From Gnetum montanum (Eukaryota > Streptophyta > Gnetopsida > Gnetales > Gnetaceae), in NCBI GenBank assembly GCA_015680685.1, contig MNCI01010107.1, positions 154,043 to 218,042 of the forward strand: a DNA stretch of 64,000 bases, in the 5' to 3' direction. The stretch's first letter is position 1. The number at the start of each line of letters is the position of its first letter. The notes under the pieces are model-generated. The model was not told the DNA's origin. It made no database searches and saw only the letters and a program-made list of their open reading frames with translations. Shown piece by piece: positions 1 to 9,839 of this stretch. Both the position numbers and the translations under genes were made by a program.

Positions 1-184
1 CAAACTACCAAAGCTTTGCTTCTTCTATTCTATTATTATGAACAAGGGAGAGCCACTTCTTATTTATAGACATTGCAACAAAATACGATATCATGTACGT
101 GATATCGCAGGGAAGACATGATATCATGTACGTGATATCACGGGGGATGCGATATTGCGATAGACACGATATCACGTCCCATCA
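1..184 (-). mobile_element. Gypsy-type LTR fragment (3' LTR, U3 part)
   Basis: The right end of a minus-oriented LTR, cut by the window edge. It closely matches the LTR at 7052-7831 over the R/U3 part (same pyrimidine-rich stretch, the TATA box read as TATAAATA on the minus strand near 60-67, and a run of GATATC-centred palindromes). It ends in CCCATCA at 184, the family end being CTCATCA, followed at once by a polypurine tract. The rest of the LTR lies outside the window. Confidence 0.8.
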
Positions 185-198
185 TACCCCCACGACTG
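185..198 (-). promoter_or_regulatory. Polypurine tract of the left-edge element
   Basis: On the minus strand this reads CAGTCGTGGGGGTA directly before the LTR. The same G-rich tract in the same place precedes the LTRs at 17305-18034 and 41990-42813. It would prime plus-strand DNA synthesis. The 60 bases beyond it also resemble those beside the tract at 18035, so this element shares its 3' end with the Gypsy family here. Confidence 0.75.
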
Positions 199-352
199 AA
201 TAAAAACTCATCCTCAATTTACAAAGAGAACAAGCTCCATTGATTACACAATGGATAGGTATGGAATTATTAACTAGAAAAAGAAATGGACTACTGCTGT
301 AGTATGGGAAGACACAACACATAAAAATACTACAACTACAAAAAATGGGAAC

Positions 353-3141
353 TCATGTAGTTCCTAGTGGCAGTGGCTCCTCCATGGGTGCTTTCCCTTT
401 GTCTTGTGCTCCAGGCTTTGATGCTTGATGGCATTGAAGTATGGCCTGGAGCTTCTCCTCTTCGGTCTGAGGATCTTGTTCCATCCATGCGAGTGTTCCG
501 ATGTTTGACGGAGTCGGAACTTCCCACGAAAAGGGTAGTTGCAGGAACATCTAGTTGGCCTTAACGTACCATGCCATGAACACTTGTCGTTCCTCTTCAT
601 AGGCTTTGGCTTTATCTTTGTATTCATGAAGGTCTGTTAGCTATCAATCCAAGTTGGTTGCGATGTCTTTCTATCCCTGGTAGCTTGCTTTTACCACCTC
701 GAGTTCAGAATTTGCAACATCTAGTTTTTCAACTAGCTTCTTATGCTCTGTAAATTCTACCTCATATTTGAGATGGGCGGAAGCTACCTACTGTTCGAGC
801 TCTATTCTTGTGTGCCCTGCTGTTAACATGGCAAGGTTGGCATATCTGAGGTTTGCCAACTCCATGTATTCTGTCAAGTCCTAGATTTGCAGGTCCCAAT
901 TTTTTTAACTTCCTCTTGGTGGATGAAGGCGTAAGTGTCCAATATGGCCCTACAATCAGTGTGTTGAGCACTGATAGTGTTGATTTAAGCCTTGGCCATA
1001 TGGATCTCCTTCTCTAGGATTTTTTTATACATCCCCATTTGATCACGAAAATGCTCCTTCAGCTTCTCATGTCGTTTAGCCTCATTCTACCACACGCTTA
1101 TCTCTATTGCTGATTTTTGTCGAATAGTGCGTACCTCCTCCATTGAGAGGGTTTGATTCTCTCTTGCTAAATGTCTTACATCTTGATTGACCCAAATAAA
1201 TTGTTCTCATAGTTGTTGAAAGTGTTCATCGAGAACATTCTTTTGTTTCTCTACAGTGGTCAACCGAAGATTGTCTGCAACCAATTGCTTATTTTCTTCT
1301 TCTAAGGCCTTGAGTACCTTAAGATGCGCATGGGTTTGTGCCTATGATGCAGAGGCATCCCAAACAACCGTCTCCTTTTCTCCTAACACCTTCTTATTCT
1401 CTGATATTAATTTTGTTAGCTGCTCCATTCTAAAATTTTCTAGCTGGTCTGTGGAAACAAATTGTAAAGGATCTCGCTATGCTGCTTGTAAGGCCACAAG
1501 CTGCTCTTGTAATTTCTGCACTTCAGCTTCAGCATGCTTGGCCCTTACTTCAGATATGACCAATTTCCCCTTTGTGGAAATGAGGTTTGATTGAATTGTT
1601 CTGACATCCTGAGGGATGTCAAACAAGGACGTTAGAACTTACCCTGTTTGTAGCAATCGATCTAGCGCATCCTCATGTTCTGCAAGATTCATTGAGGTCC
1701 CGACAAGAGTTTGAGCATCCCGTGCCTTAGAGAGATCTACCAGTGGCACAACAGGTTCATTAAAGGATTCCTTGATGTGGTCAGTGATCACTTCAGTAGC
1801 TCCCATGACATTCTAGTATTACATGACTATCATAATGGCCCCTTCACCAATCTCTAACTGCACCTGAAAGGATGTCGCGTTACTTGAGATCTGTTGTGAC
1901 CATCTACTTTCCCCTCCTCCTGTTTGAATTGATAACTCATCCCTTGTGCGATCTACTAAAACTGTAGGCTGACTGGCATCATTGATGACGCGGAAGAGGT
2001 TTGTGTCATCACGACTTCCCCAACTGATTGTCTCAGCGATGGCCCTAAGATGGCTCATCAACGGTCTGTACTCTTGCGGTGGTGGCAGCTGATCCTAACT
2101 TGTGCCAGGCCCTACTTCTTATTGTTGGCTAGGACCCATGGCTAGAGGTTGACTGGGTCCTACAAGTTGAGTTGTAGGTGGTCCAGTCATCTGTTCTTCT
2201 TCTTCTTCGGGTTTCAACTCTTCGCCAATGCTCTTTCTTGGAGCTGGCGCCTTTAGTAATTCGACATAATAAGCATTCTGGACTTTTTGGAGGACATTAT
2301 TTGTGTATCCCTGAATACCAACCTGTTGGTACAGTTTTCTAATAAGACAGGGGAAGGTAGTACCATCTTCCTTGACTTCTATTCTTCAAATCGCCTTAGG
2401 ATCTCCATCAAATATAGATGGGGAAGGTTAGCGTTAACCTTTCCCATCAACACTGCACACCCTCTGGCCGCATACGTGGATATTCCTTTCAAGCCTTTTG
2501 TGGGGAAGAGGTGATAGGTTCCAATTTTGAAATAAACTCTCTTCCATCGTCAATTCTCCAAATGCTTTGTCTCTACCATAAGCCTTCTCTAACCAATCCT
2601 TTCGCACATCGGGGTTTGAACAGGTGGATAACTGAGTAAGATGGGGCCCTGAGTTCGGAAGGTTTAACACTTATGAAATTGCCTATGTAGAGAAGTCAAC
2701 TGTCACACCACAAATATTAACTATGATGCCTTGCTCCCTATTGTGCTAGAATTGGTACGTTTCACCTAAGTACCAGGCACCGCTTTCAGAGAGGATAGGC
2801 CATAAGGGAGACCCTTTGAGGTGATCCCTAATAGCCTTAGGAGTGAACTCTGCAAAAGATTTGAAGTTTAGCTCCACAATCACCACAGCGAATGTGGACT
2901 TCTCATGGATAGCCTGAACACATTCCAGGGGCAACGTGAGTTGTTTTCTCAGTTCAGGCGTAGTAGCAACTCCCACTTCTACCTACCCGGACCGTCTAGT
3001 AGGAGGTTCTTCTTAATGGATGCTGAATGATTGCACCTCCTATTCTGTATGTTGTTTGGTAGGGCCTTGTCTTCCACCTTTCTAAGATCATTTCGTTCCA
3101 CCTTGAATAGGACCCTCCTGCTGTGCCCATTTTGGGGCCAT
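353..3141 (-). pseudogene. Degenerate coiled-coil ORF replacing gag-pol in an LTR element
   Basis: I do not recognise this protein. On the minus strand an ATG at 3141 opens a reading frame of about 930 codons, one frame down to roughly 1000, with one or more frameshifts near the end; the last segment stops at 353. About a dozen stops interrupt it, mostly where CAA, CAG or TGG would fit. Roughly the first 300 residues look globular (segments read AIRDHLKG, ESGAWYLGE, VRKDWLEKAYG); a Pro/Glu/Gln-rich linker follows, then some 350 residues rich in Leu, Glu, Lys and Gln in heptad spacing (for example LKALEEENKQLVADNLRL), a likely long coiled coil. No gag, protease, RT or integrase motif appears. 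The ATG directly follows TTGCAG, a good splice acceptor, so it may have been read from a spliced message. The flanking LTR and polypurine tract belong to the Gypsy group here, so this is a non-autonomous element carrying a foreign or highly diverged ORF. Confidence 0.6.
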
Positions 3142-3539
3142 CTGCAATTACACAGACCAAGCGTTAGTAAGGTTGTTTTCAAAGTCAAGTTATACCTTAC
3201 TACTTGCCTTAATTAAAGATCTTATATTATAATGTGTGATCGTGCCCAGAAATTGTAATAATGGGTCTTGTGACTTAGGTGGTTTCCATTTTAATCTCTC
3301 GGTGTACCTAAGGTCATATGATTTTTGGCACAGTTATTCTAAGTGTTAGTGTTAATTACCCTAATTGATGTCCTTTGGGCAATGATAAATTTCAAAAAAG
3401 TTAGGCACTTTTCAGCAATTTTCTCCCCCATGACTAAACTGAACACTCTAGGTTCAAGCAGGTTCAAACGGAATTAAAATCGGAGCACCAGTGCTCGAGA
3501 TATGAGGGAAAAAGCAAGGGTCACGCAATCAAAATTCGT
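3142..3539 (-). other. Untranslated region upstream of the coiled-coil ORF
   Basis: No ORF of note. It starts (minus strand) with the acceptor-like TTGCAG that abuts the ATG and includes a GTCATGGGGG purine tract near 3424-3435, a motif that also occurs inside the 3' regions of the Gypsy elements (18605, 41412). I see no clear primer-binding site. Confidence 0.4.
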
Positions 3540-3710
3540 AGAGAAAAATTTCAACAACTCCCCTCGTGTGAATGGCAAAATGATGCTAAGTGTTTCGGCA
3601 GAGGTACCTATTTATAGGTAAATAGGATGCGATATCGCGTACAATACATCACGTACACGATATCATGTGGGACACAATATCGCGTACTCGATATCTCGTC
3701 CCTAGTGATG
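3540..3710 (-). mobile_element. Divergent LTR-like promoter fragment with GATATC array
   Basis: Contains CTATTTATAG (minus-strand TATA box) at about 3611-3620, followed to the right by several GATATC and CGCGTAC palindromes, the same arrangement as in the U3 of the other LTRs. The sequence downstream of the TATA box does not match the LTR at 1-184, so it is probably not the partner of that LTR. Its outer end is blurred (near 3700-3712). Low certainty on limits. Confidence 0.5.
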
Positions 3711-4114
3711 TGAGACACCAAGAAAATACTGAATTTTTAATGATTTTTTTAAAATTAATGTTGGAAATTTAGGACATTGGCAAGTATTAAGATGTTCTAG
3801 GGTAATATCATTGATTCGAGAGGCACTCTTAATGATAAAGATGTGAACTTTAGCAATAACAATTTGGCAATTACGAAAAAAGGGAATGTAATGGTACATT
3901 GGAACGTTAAAATTTAGAGGAATAATAATAGGGAAAGAAAATCAAGTGAAAAATTAAACTAAGGGTAAGAAATTGTGTGTTTGAGCTAGAGAATTAGTGA
4001 AAATTATGAAAAATTACACAAGTGGGTCCTCCCCAAAGCAGGTTCCAACCTATAATGCCCGTGTGTAACCACACTTAAAGTGTCTGTGGGCACTAGAAGG
4101 GTTAAATGTAATCC

Positions 4115-4708
4115 NNNNNNNNNNNNNNNNNNNNNNNNNNNNNNNNNNNNNNNNNNNNNNNNNNNNNNNNNNNNNNNNNNNNNNNNNNNNNNNNNNNNNN
4201 NNNNNNNNNNNNNNNNNNNNNNNNNNNNNNNNNNNNNNNNNNNNNNNNNNNNNNNNNNNNNNNNNNNNNNNNNNNNNNNNNNNNNNNNNNNNNNNNNNNN
4301 NNNNNNNNNNNNNNNNNNNNNNNNNNNNNNNNNNNNNNNNNNNNNNNNNNNNNNNNNNNNNNNNNNNNNNNNNNNNNNNNNNNNNNNNNNNNNNNNNNNN
4401 NNNNNNNNNNNNNNNNNNNNNNNNNNNNNNNNNNNNNNNNNNNNNNNNNNNNNNNNNNNNNNNNNNNNNNNNNNNNNNNNNNNNNNNNNNNNNNNNNNNN
4501 NNNNNNNNNNNNNNNNNNNNNNNNNNNNNNNNNNNNNNNNNNNNNNNNNNNNNNNNNNNNNNNNNNNNNNNNNNNNNNNNNNNNNNNNNNNNNNNNNNNN
4601 NNNNNNNNNNNNNNNNNNNNNNNNNNNNNNNNNNNNNNNNNNNNNNNNNNNNNNNNNNNNNNNNNNNNNNNNNNNNNNNNNNNNNNNNNNNNNNNNNNNN
4701 NNNNNNNN
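4115..4708. other. Assembly gap (594 Ns)
   Basis: Unknown sequence inside the 3' untranslated part of the gag-only element. Reading frames that run through it are artefacts. Confidence 0.99.
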
Positions 4709-4905
4709 ACCACTCATGACTTAATAACATAAAACACACCTCAACCAACGATCCACATGAGTGTTTTATTCATAGATGAGATTACTTACAAAAACATAAA
4801 AAGAAAAAAACACAAAAAAGATAAAAAGATAAAAAGATAAAACAAAAAGTTGAAAAATGAAAAATTGAAAAACAAATAGTTGTAAAATTAAAGAAAATGA
4901 AAAAT

Positions 4906-4985
4906 ATTTATTAATCCTTCTTGTCATTGAAATGGGGGATATCCCCCATAACTAATCAGTTGAGGATGACAAGGATTAATAAATG
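4906..4985. repeat. Inverted repeat with inner palindrome at the end of gag
   Basis: Arms ATTTATTAATCCTTCTTGTCA (from 4906) and TGACAAGGATTAATAAAT (4968-4985) can pair, apart from three extra bases on the left. Between them lies the perfect 18-bp palindrome ATGGGGGATATCCCCCAT at 4932-4949. The structure spans the gag stop codon. Confidence 0.8.
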
Positions 4986-6909
4986 TAAGATGAGGATCCT
5001 TGCATGTCGGAAGTATTAGAACTGGTCTATACTTATCCTCTTGGGGTTCACACACTTGATTATAGTAAGCATAGTGGGGCACTTTATACGATGTAGTTCC
5101 CGAATAACGACTTGACCCACTACAATGTTTGTGACCGTTAGATGGTATGCAAGGATTAGAATGATGCCTCCCATGGTTGTGTTCATTGGGTCGTATTGTG
5201 GTTGGAGTGTTTGATGGTGGCCTTGATAAAGTTACATGAGGCGTTGGGTTCGAAGGTAAGGGTGCACCACAGTGTGGGACTTATGCTAAGATGGAAGATG
5301 CAGTGGCCTTGGAATTGTGTTGTCCTTTCTTACGGTTGTGTTTAAAGAAAGGATGCTTTTGATGCTAAGGAGGTTTCTCACTGCTGTTAGTAGTAGTAGC
5401 ACAAGTGTTTTTCATGGGTTGTTGTTGTGGCACAAACACATTAGGAACAATTTGTGGCATTGTGGAAGAAGGGAAAGGATGAGAATGTGGAAAGTTAGGA
5501 GGAGGATAAGGTGCACAAGGTGGTGGTTGTATTGGAGGTATGGGCTGATAGTATTGTGGAGAATGGTATTGTGGTGAGATAGAGTATGTTGGCCCAAATG
5601 GAGAAACAAGATGTTGAACATGATAAGCATTTGAATTCAGAAAATGTGAAGGGTGCCTCCAATCTAAGGGTGGTCTCCCCCACAACTGGGATGGTTGCCA
5701 CTGTGGTCAAACACAGTATCTCTGTATGAACTCTAGATGTAATGTATTTCCCTAATGCTCATGTAGATGTAATAGTATTGGGCATTGGCCCTTGGGATGA
5801 TTGTATAGGCATATGTTGCATTCATACGTAGGATTGGTAGTTGAGCACTTATTCCCTTTATTCCTTTTCTCCGAATGTCTAATGTTTCGTCCTACTTCTT
5901 GGGTTGTCAAAACTCTATCTCCAATGTTGTTGATATATTCTCCACACTTTTTATACATCCATTCCAACATCTTATTAATCTTTGCCTCGACTTCTTCTAA
6001 AGATTGTTGTATTGGCAAAGATGATGTTTTCACCTTGAGATTTTTTGATTTCTCCTTTTTATGATCATGGACCTTTGTTGCGTTGATTTTTTGGTCCCGT
6101 TGATGTTTTTCAACACTCTCCCATCGAGCTATTTCTCCTTCTTCTTTTGCTACCTGCTAAATAAGCTCTTGGATTTTATGGGTTCATAGTTCGTATAGTT
6201 GACCTTAGGCATATACTCCTAAGGTCTCTCTTATTTCATTACATAGCCCATCAATGATATGGTACATTAGCCTTTCCTCGAAAAACCCATGGCCTAGACA
6301 GTTGTTTAACAGTGCATAATATCTTTCTAAGGCCATGTCCAAGGGTTCATGTTTTGCTTGTTTCCATCCTTGGATTTGTTTCCTCAAGGCTGATACTCTT
6401 GCATAGGTTTGATATTTTTCGTTAAAGACTTCTACCATTGTTGACCAGTGTCGTATTGAATTTGGTTTTAATAATCTATACCATACTTTTGCTTGGTCAA
6501 CGAGTGCCATAGGGAAGAGCTTAAGTCTTTGCCACCCATTATCAATGTTGTTCCATGTGTAGGCATCGTAGAAGGCTTATAAATGTTGATGTGAATCTAA
6601 GTCATAGCCTCCTGAAAATTTAGGAAAGTTGTTTAAATCAAGCCTGGGTAGACGGCTCTCTTTACGATGCCTACGTGAGATTCGAACAGCCTCTTGTATT
6701 TGCGTTAGGCTTGTAGTGGCCAATGGGGGTTCATCGTCATCAGGTAAGTTATGTCTTCTTGTGTTGTGATGATGTTGTTTTTGTTCACGTTTATAAGAAA
6801 ATCCCAGTTCAGGTTGTATACTCCAATCTTCATCGTCATATAGTTCATTGGTTCTCCAATGAACCTCCTCACTAAGTGTGGCGTTACTATCATCTTGTAG
6901 AAGAGACAT
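4924..6909 (-). pseudogene. gag: Gypsy gag polyprotein, decayed
   Basis: Starts with ATG at 6909 and stays in one frame for 662 codons to the stop at 4924-4926, broken by about eight in-frame stops but no frameshift. The gag core matches the other copies here: LPRLDLNNFPKFSGGYD, then QIQGWKQAKHEPLDMALERY and CLGHGF, a pattern like the retrotransposon gag domain of non-chromovirus plant Gypsy elements. Toward the C-terminus a zinc-knuckle-like CNICLYNHPKGQCP is followed by a Pro/Tyr/His-rich tail. The gag coats element RNA in particles. The ORF ends by a stop rather than reading into protease. Lack of frameshifts with many C-to-T type stops suggests decay by methylated-cytosine deamination. 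Confidence 0.85.
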
Positions 6910-7031
6910 GGTTGTGAAGTTGTGTGTGAATTTACTTGTGACTTTTAATAATTACTTCTTTCTAAGAGATATATCATCAAGTTCTTATACAGCGACCTTG
7001 TATGATATAACTAATCTAGATAACTAGCACC

Positions 7032-7050
7032 GTCCTCAGCAACGGCACCT
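7032..7050 (-). promoter_or_regulatory. Primer-binding site (tRNA-Asp type)
   Basis: Minus strand reads AGGTGCCGTTGCTGAGGAC right after the 5' LTR end. It resembles the TGGTGCCGTTGCCGGGGA sites complementary to the 3' end of tRNA-Asp used by many plant Athila/Tat-like elements, with one or two changes. Confidence 0.75.
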
Positions 7051-7051
7051 A

Positions 7052-7831
7052 TGATGAGTGGTGAGGTACCCCTACACTCAACCATATGAATACAAGCGTT
7101 CTCACGCTCAATCTGGTTGAACTCTGCAAACGGACTAGTTGTGGCACCTAGATTGTTAACCTTAGGTCACAGTTTGCTTTCTTCCCACCTGGACTAGTAT
7201 TATATTTGTCACGTATGGTTTAGTCCAGAGTGAGGTGTATGATGTGTTCCTAATCCAACGCTACTCCTGAAGGCAGTGGGAAAATAATATTAACTAAGCT
7301 AAGCTAGGGGGAAAGGGTAAGAGAGTCTAATCTAGCCTAAGTGCGATGAGCATCCGATTCCTTGATCAACTGTACACATCTTGGACTTCGTGCATGACTA
7401 CCACAGGGATTACCAAGCGCAGATCATAGGTACACCACTGGGATACCAAGTAGTCACACTTAAATGCTCGTAATCAAGTTGTACTCATTCCACGTTACTA
7501 GGAGATAAGGGTGAGAGAGAAAGTAGTAAATAAAATTTAAATAAACAAAGTGAATTCTGCAATGATGAAGTAATCTCGATCTTTATTGCCGGTCATGTGC
7601 GTGTCCAAGTACGTCACACTCAAATAAAGAATGCCATACAATTACATTCACCACACTGCGAGCAGACACGGGAAAAATAATCTATCTCTGGAGGGATCAA
7701 ACTGCCAGAGCTTCGCTACTTCTATTCTATTATTATGAACAAGGGAGAGCCACTTCTTATTTATAGACATTGCGGTGGACTGCGATATCGCATACATGAT
7801 ATCACGGCCCATGCGATATCACATCCCATCA
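7052..7831 (-). mobile_element. 5' LTR of the gag-only Gypsy element
   Basis: Bounded by TGATGAG (7052) and CCCATCA (7831), read on the plus strand. It includes the family's GAGGTACCCCTACACTCAACC block, the TATA box (minus TATAAATA near 7758-7765), and a short GATATCGC array at 7780-7825. The next five bases on the right are ATATG; no matching copy remains on the left because that end is lost. Confidence 0.85.
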
Positions 7832-9470
7832 ATATGTCATGACTTGAATTAATCAATGATTTAAAACTTATTTATAATGAATTATAAATTTATCAATGAT
7901 CACTTGTTATTGTAAATTTTCCACCATGACACCATGTTGTTCCCACCCTCTCCCCCACACCCCCTGCCCACCCATCCCGCACACACCCCGCAACCCCCTT
8001 CCCCCAAGTAGAGTCTCTTCCATGTCAAATTTTTTTCATTATTAGCTCTGTTATCTCTTTTTGGGAATTTTCTAAATGCTAAAAACAAATGGAGTTTCAT
8101 TCTTCCTAACTATTTTTATCACTTTCTAATTACACTACTTTTACCATCAATTCATAAACTCTATTAGTTAGTTCAAGATCAATGTTAGATTCTACAATGC
8201 TTCTTTCTTACTTCAAGCCTTCTAGATTTATTGCTTCTGCATGACCAATTTTCAAAGCCTTATTACCTCTTTTTGATACATTATGAATGTTGTAGTTTAT
8301 TTTTCCTTATCTTTTTATGCTTTTGTGAAATCTCTATTTAATGTTTTATTTTATACTAGAGCATCACAAAAGGCTTTGTTTTCTTTATTCAACATGGTCC
8401 CAAAGGCGTTGGCCTTGAAGTAGTAACTTATTACAATGTAACTTCAAATAATCAAATTGTACAAAAGATCATTACTCACACCGATAGGATATGACTTAGT
8501 TAATTTATCAATATCCCATGAAACCTTGGATTGGATTATTGTAAAGTTATCTTCATTGATGGTGTTAATGTCTTTTCATTTGGACTTATTAAATAATGTC
8601 TCTTCTACTAGACTTTTCTTTACTATAGTCTTAAAGAAGTACATGGTTAACTCAAAATGAATAACTTTGTTTTTGAGCTTATGATGGTGGAGTATCATGT
8701 TCACTATGGATGATAATAAGTAATCACTTTCTAGCACATCTCACTCCTCTATCTATACTCCTTCAATCTACTTTAATAAAGGTATCTTGGCAATAGTAAC
8801 TCTTTCTTGGAAAAAGCTTTATTAAAAAATTTTAATCCTTTATGCTTGTCTTGTTTATCATCATCACCATAACATCCATCATCTTGGAGTTTTGAAAGAA
8901 TCTAACAAAATAGGAAGCAAGTAGTCATAATAAAAATATAGTCATTAAACAATATGCAAGTTCATCATTTAATAACTTTCCTTTGAGAATGGATAACCAA
9001 TTCATAGGAATTGCTTCCTTCACCACGACATAAAGCAGATTAAGAAGATATCATAAAATAAAGTTCTAAATGTCCTTAATGCACACTTAATAGACAATTA
9101 TTTCAACCAAGCCAAAGTACATCATTGTCAACTATGATAACAACACTCTCATGGTAGGAGTAACATAAGCCTTGTTCTAGTCTTCCTTAGTGTCAAAGCA
9201 CTCAATCAATTAATGCCTATAAAAATTTATTTCCTTTGGTGTAAAGTTATCTTTCTCTAGAAGTAATATCTCATAAAATTTTTCTAGATTCTTTCCAACT
9301 ACCAAATTTAGCCTAATTAAAAGATAAACCAACCATTGTTGTAAATACAAACAAAAGTTTTTTTTGAGAAGGCATTTTCTTATTATACTACCCTATGGTG
9401 GTGGTGGTGAAGGCATTTTCTTATTATACTTTTTTTGTGAAAATATCAAGATGAATTAACTCAAAAATAT
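7832..9470. other. AT-rich spacer, nothing recognised
   Basis: Mostly AT-rich with scattered stops in all frames. It holds a C-rich tract at about 7947-8008. A few stretches look like old coding relics, but I can assign none. Confidence 0.6.
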
Positions 9471-9839
9471 GTACAATGGCAAAAGCCCAAAATCCTCCTT
9501 AGGAATCAATCAAGAGGCAGCCCCAACCTCCACTAGACCAAATCAAAATAGGTCCAAAGCCCCTCCCCAAAGTAACACCTACCCTACCCCAGTCCGAGAC
9601 GAGGCCCAACTGTCCCATTTCACAAGTTGGCATACATCGAGTCCTATGCCAAGCCCTCTCAAACTAACAGCCCCACCCACATAAAAAAAAACTGCGTTTG
9701 TCTCCCAGGCGTTCTCCCTGAAGCCCTACGTAAGGAAGCAGCGTGACCAACCGAAAGCCGGTTGTTCATCTTTGCTCCGGTTTATCCTCTGAGGATGTGA
9801 ACTCTCCCTTGATTTCTGCGGAACCAGATCAATTCGTTG

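Larger units (their letters stand above)
3711..7831 (-). mobile_element. Gag-only Gypsy-type LTR element (truncated on the left)
   Basis: Minus-oriented. From right to left: 5' LTR (7052-7831), primer-binding site (7032-7050), a single-frame gag ORF with stops (4924-6909), an A/T-rich tract, a gap of Ns (4115-4708), and a 3' untranslated part (about 3900-4114) whose AGTGGGTCCTCCCC block matches 18800-18820 and, reversed, about 41200. Right after gag the sequence goes straight to the T-rich tract that in the full element follows integrase (near 40100). Protease, RT, RNase H and integrase are therefore absent rather than decayed. The left LTR is missing or displaced; sequence left of about 3710 belongs to another element. 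Confidence 0.75.

Noticed and set aside
4004-4748. Long open frames at 4004-4748 and 20003-21265
   Set aside because: They run through N gaps; the residues are unknown and the openness is an artefact.
7947-8008. C-rich tract as a regulatory or G-quadruplex element
   Set aside because: C runs are irregular and isolated; nothing else supports a function.
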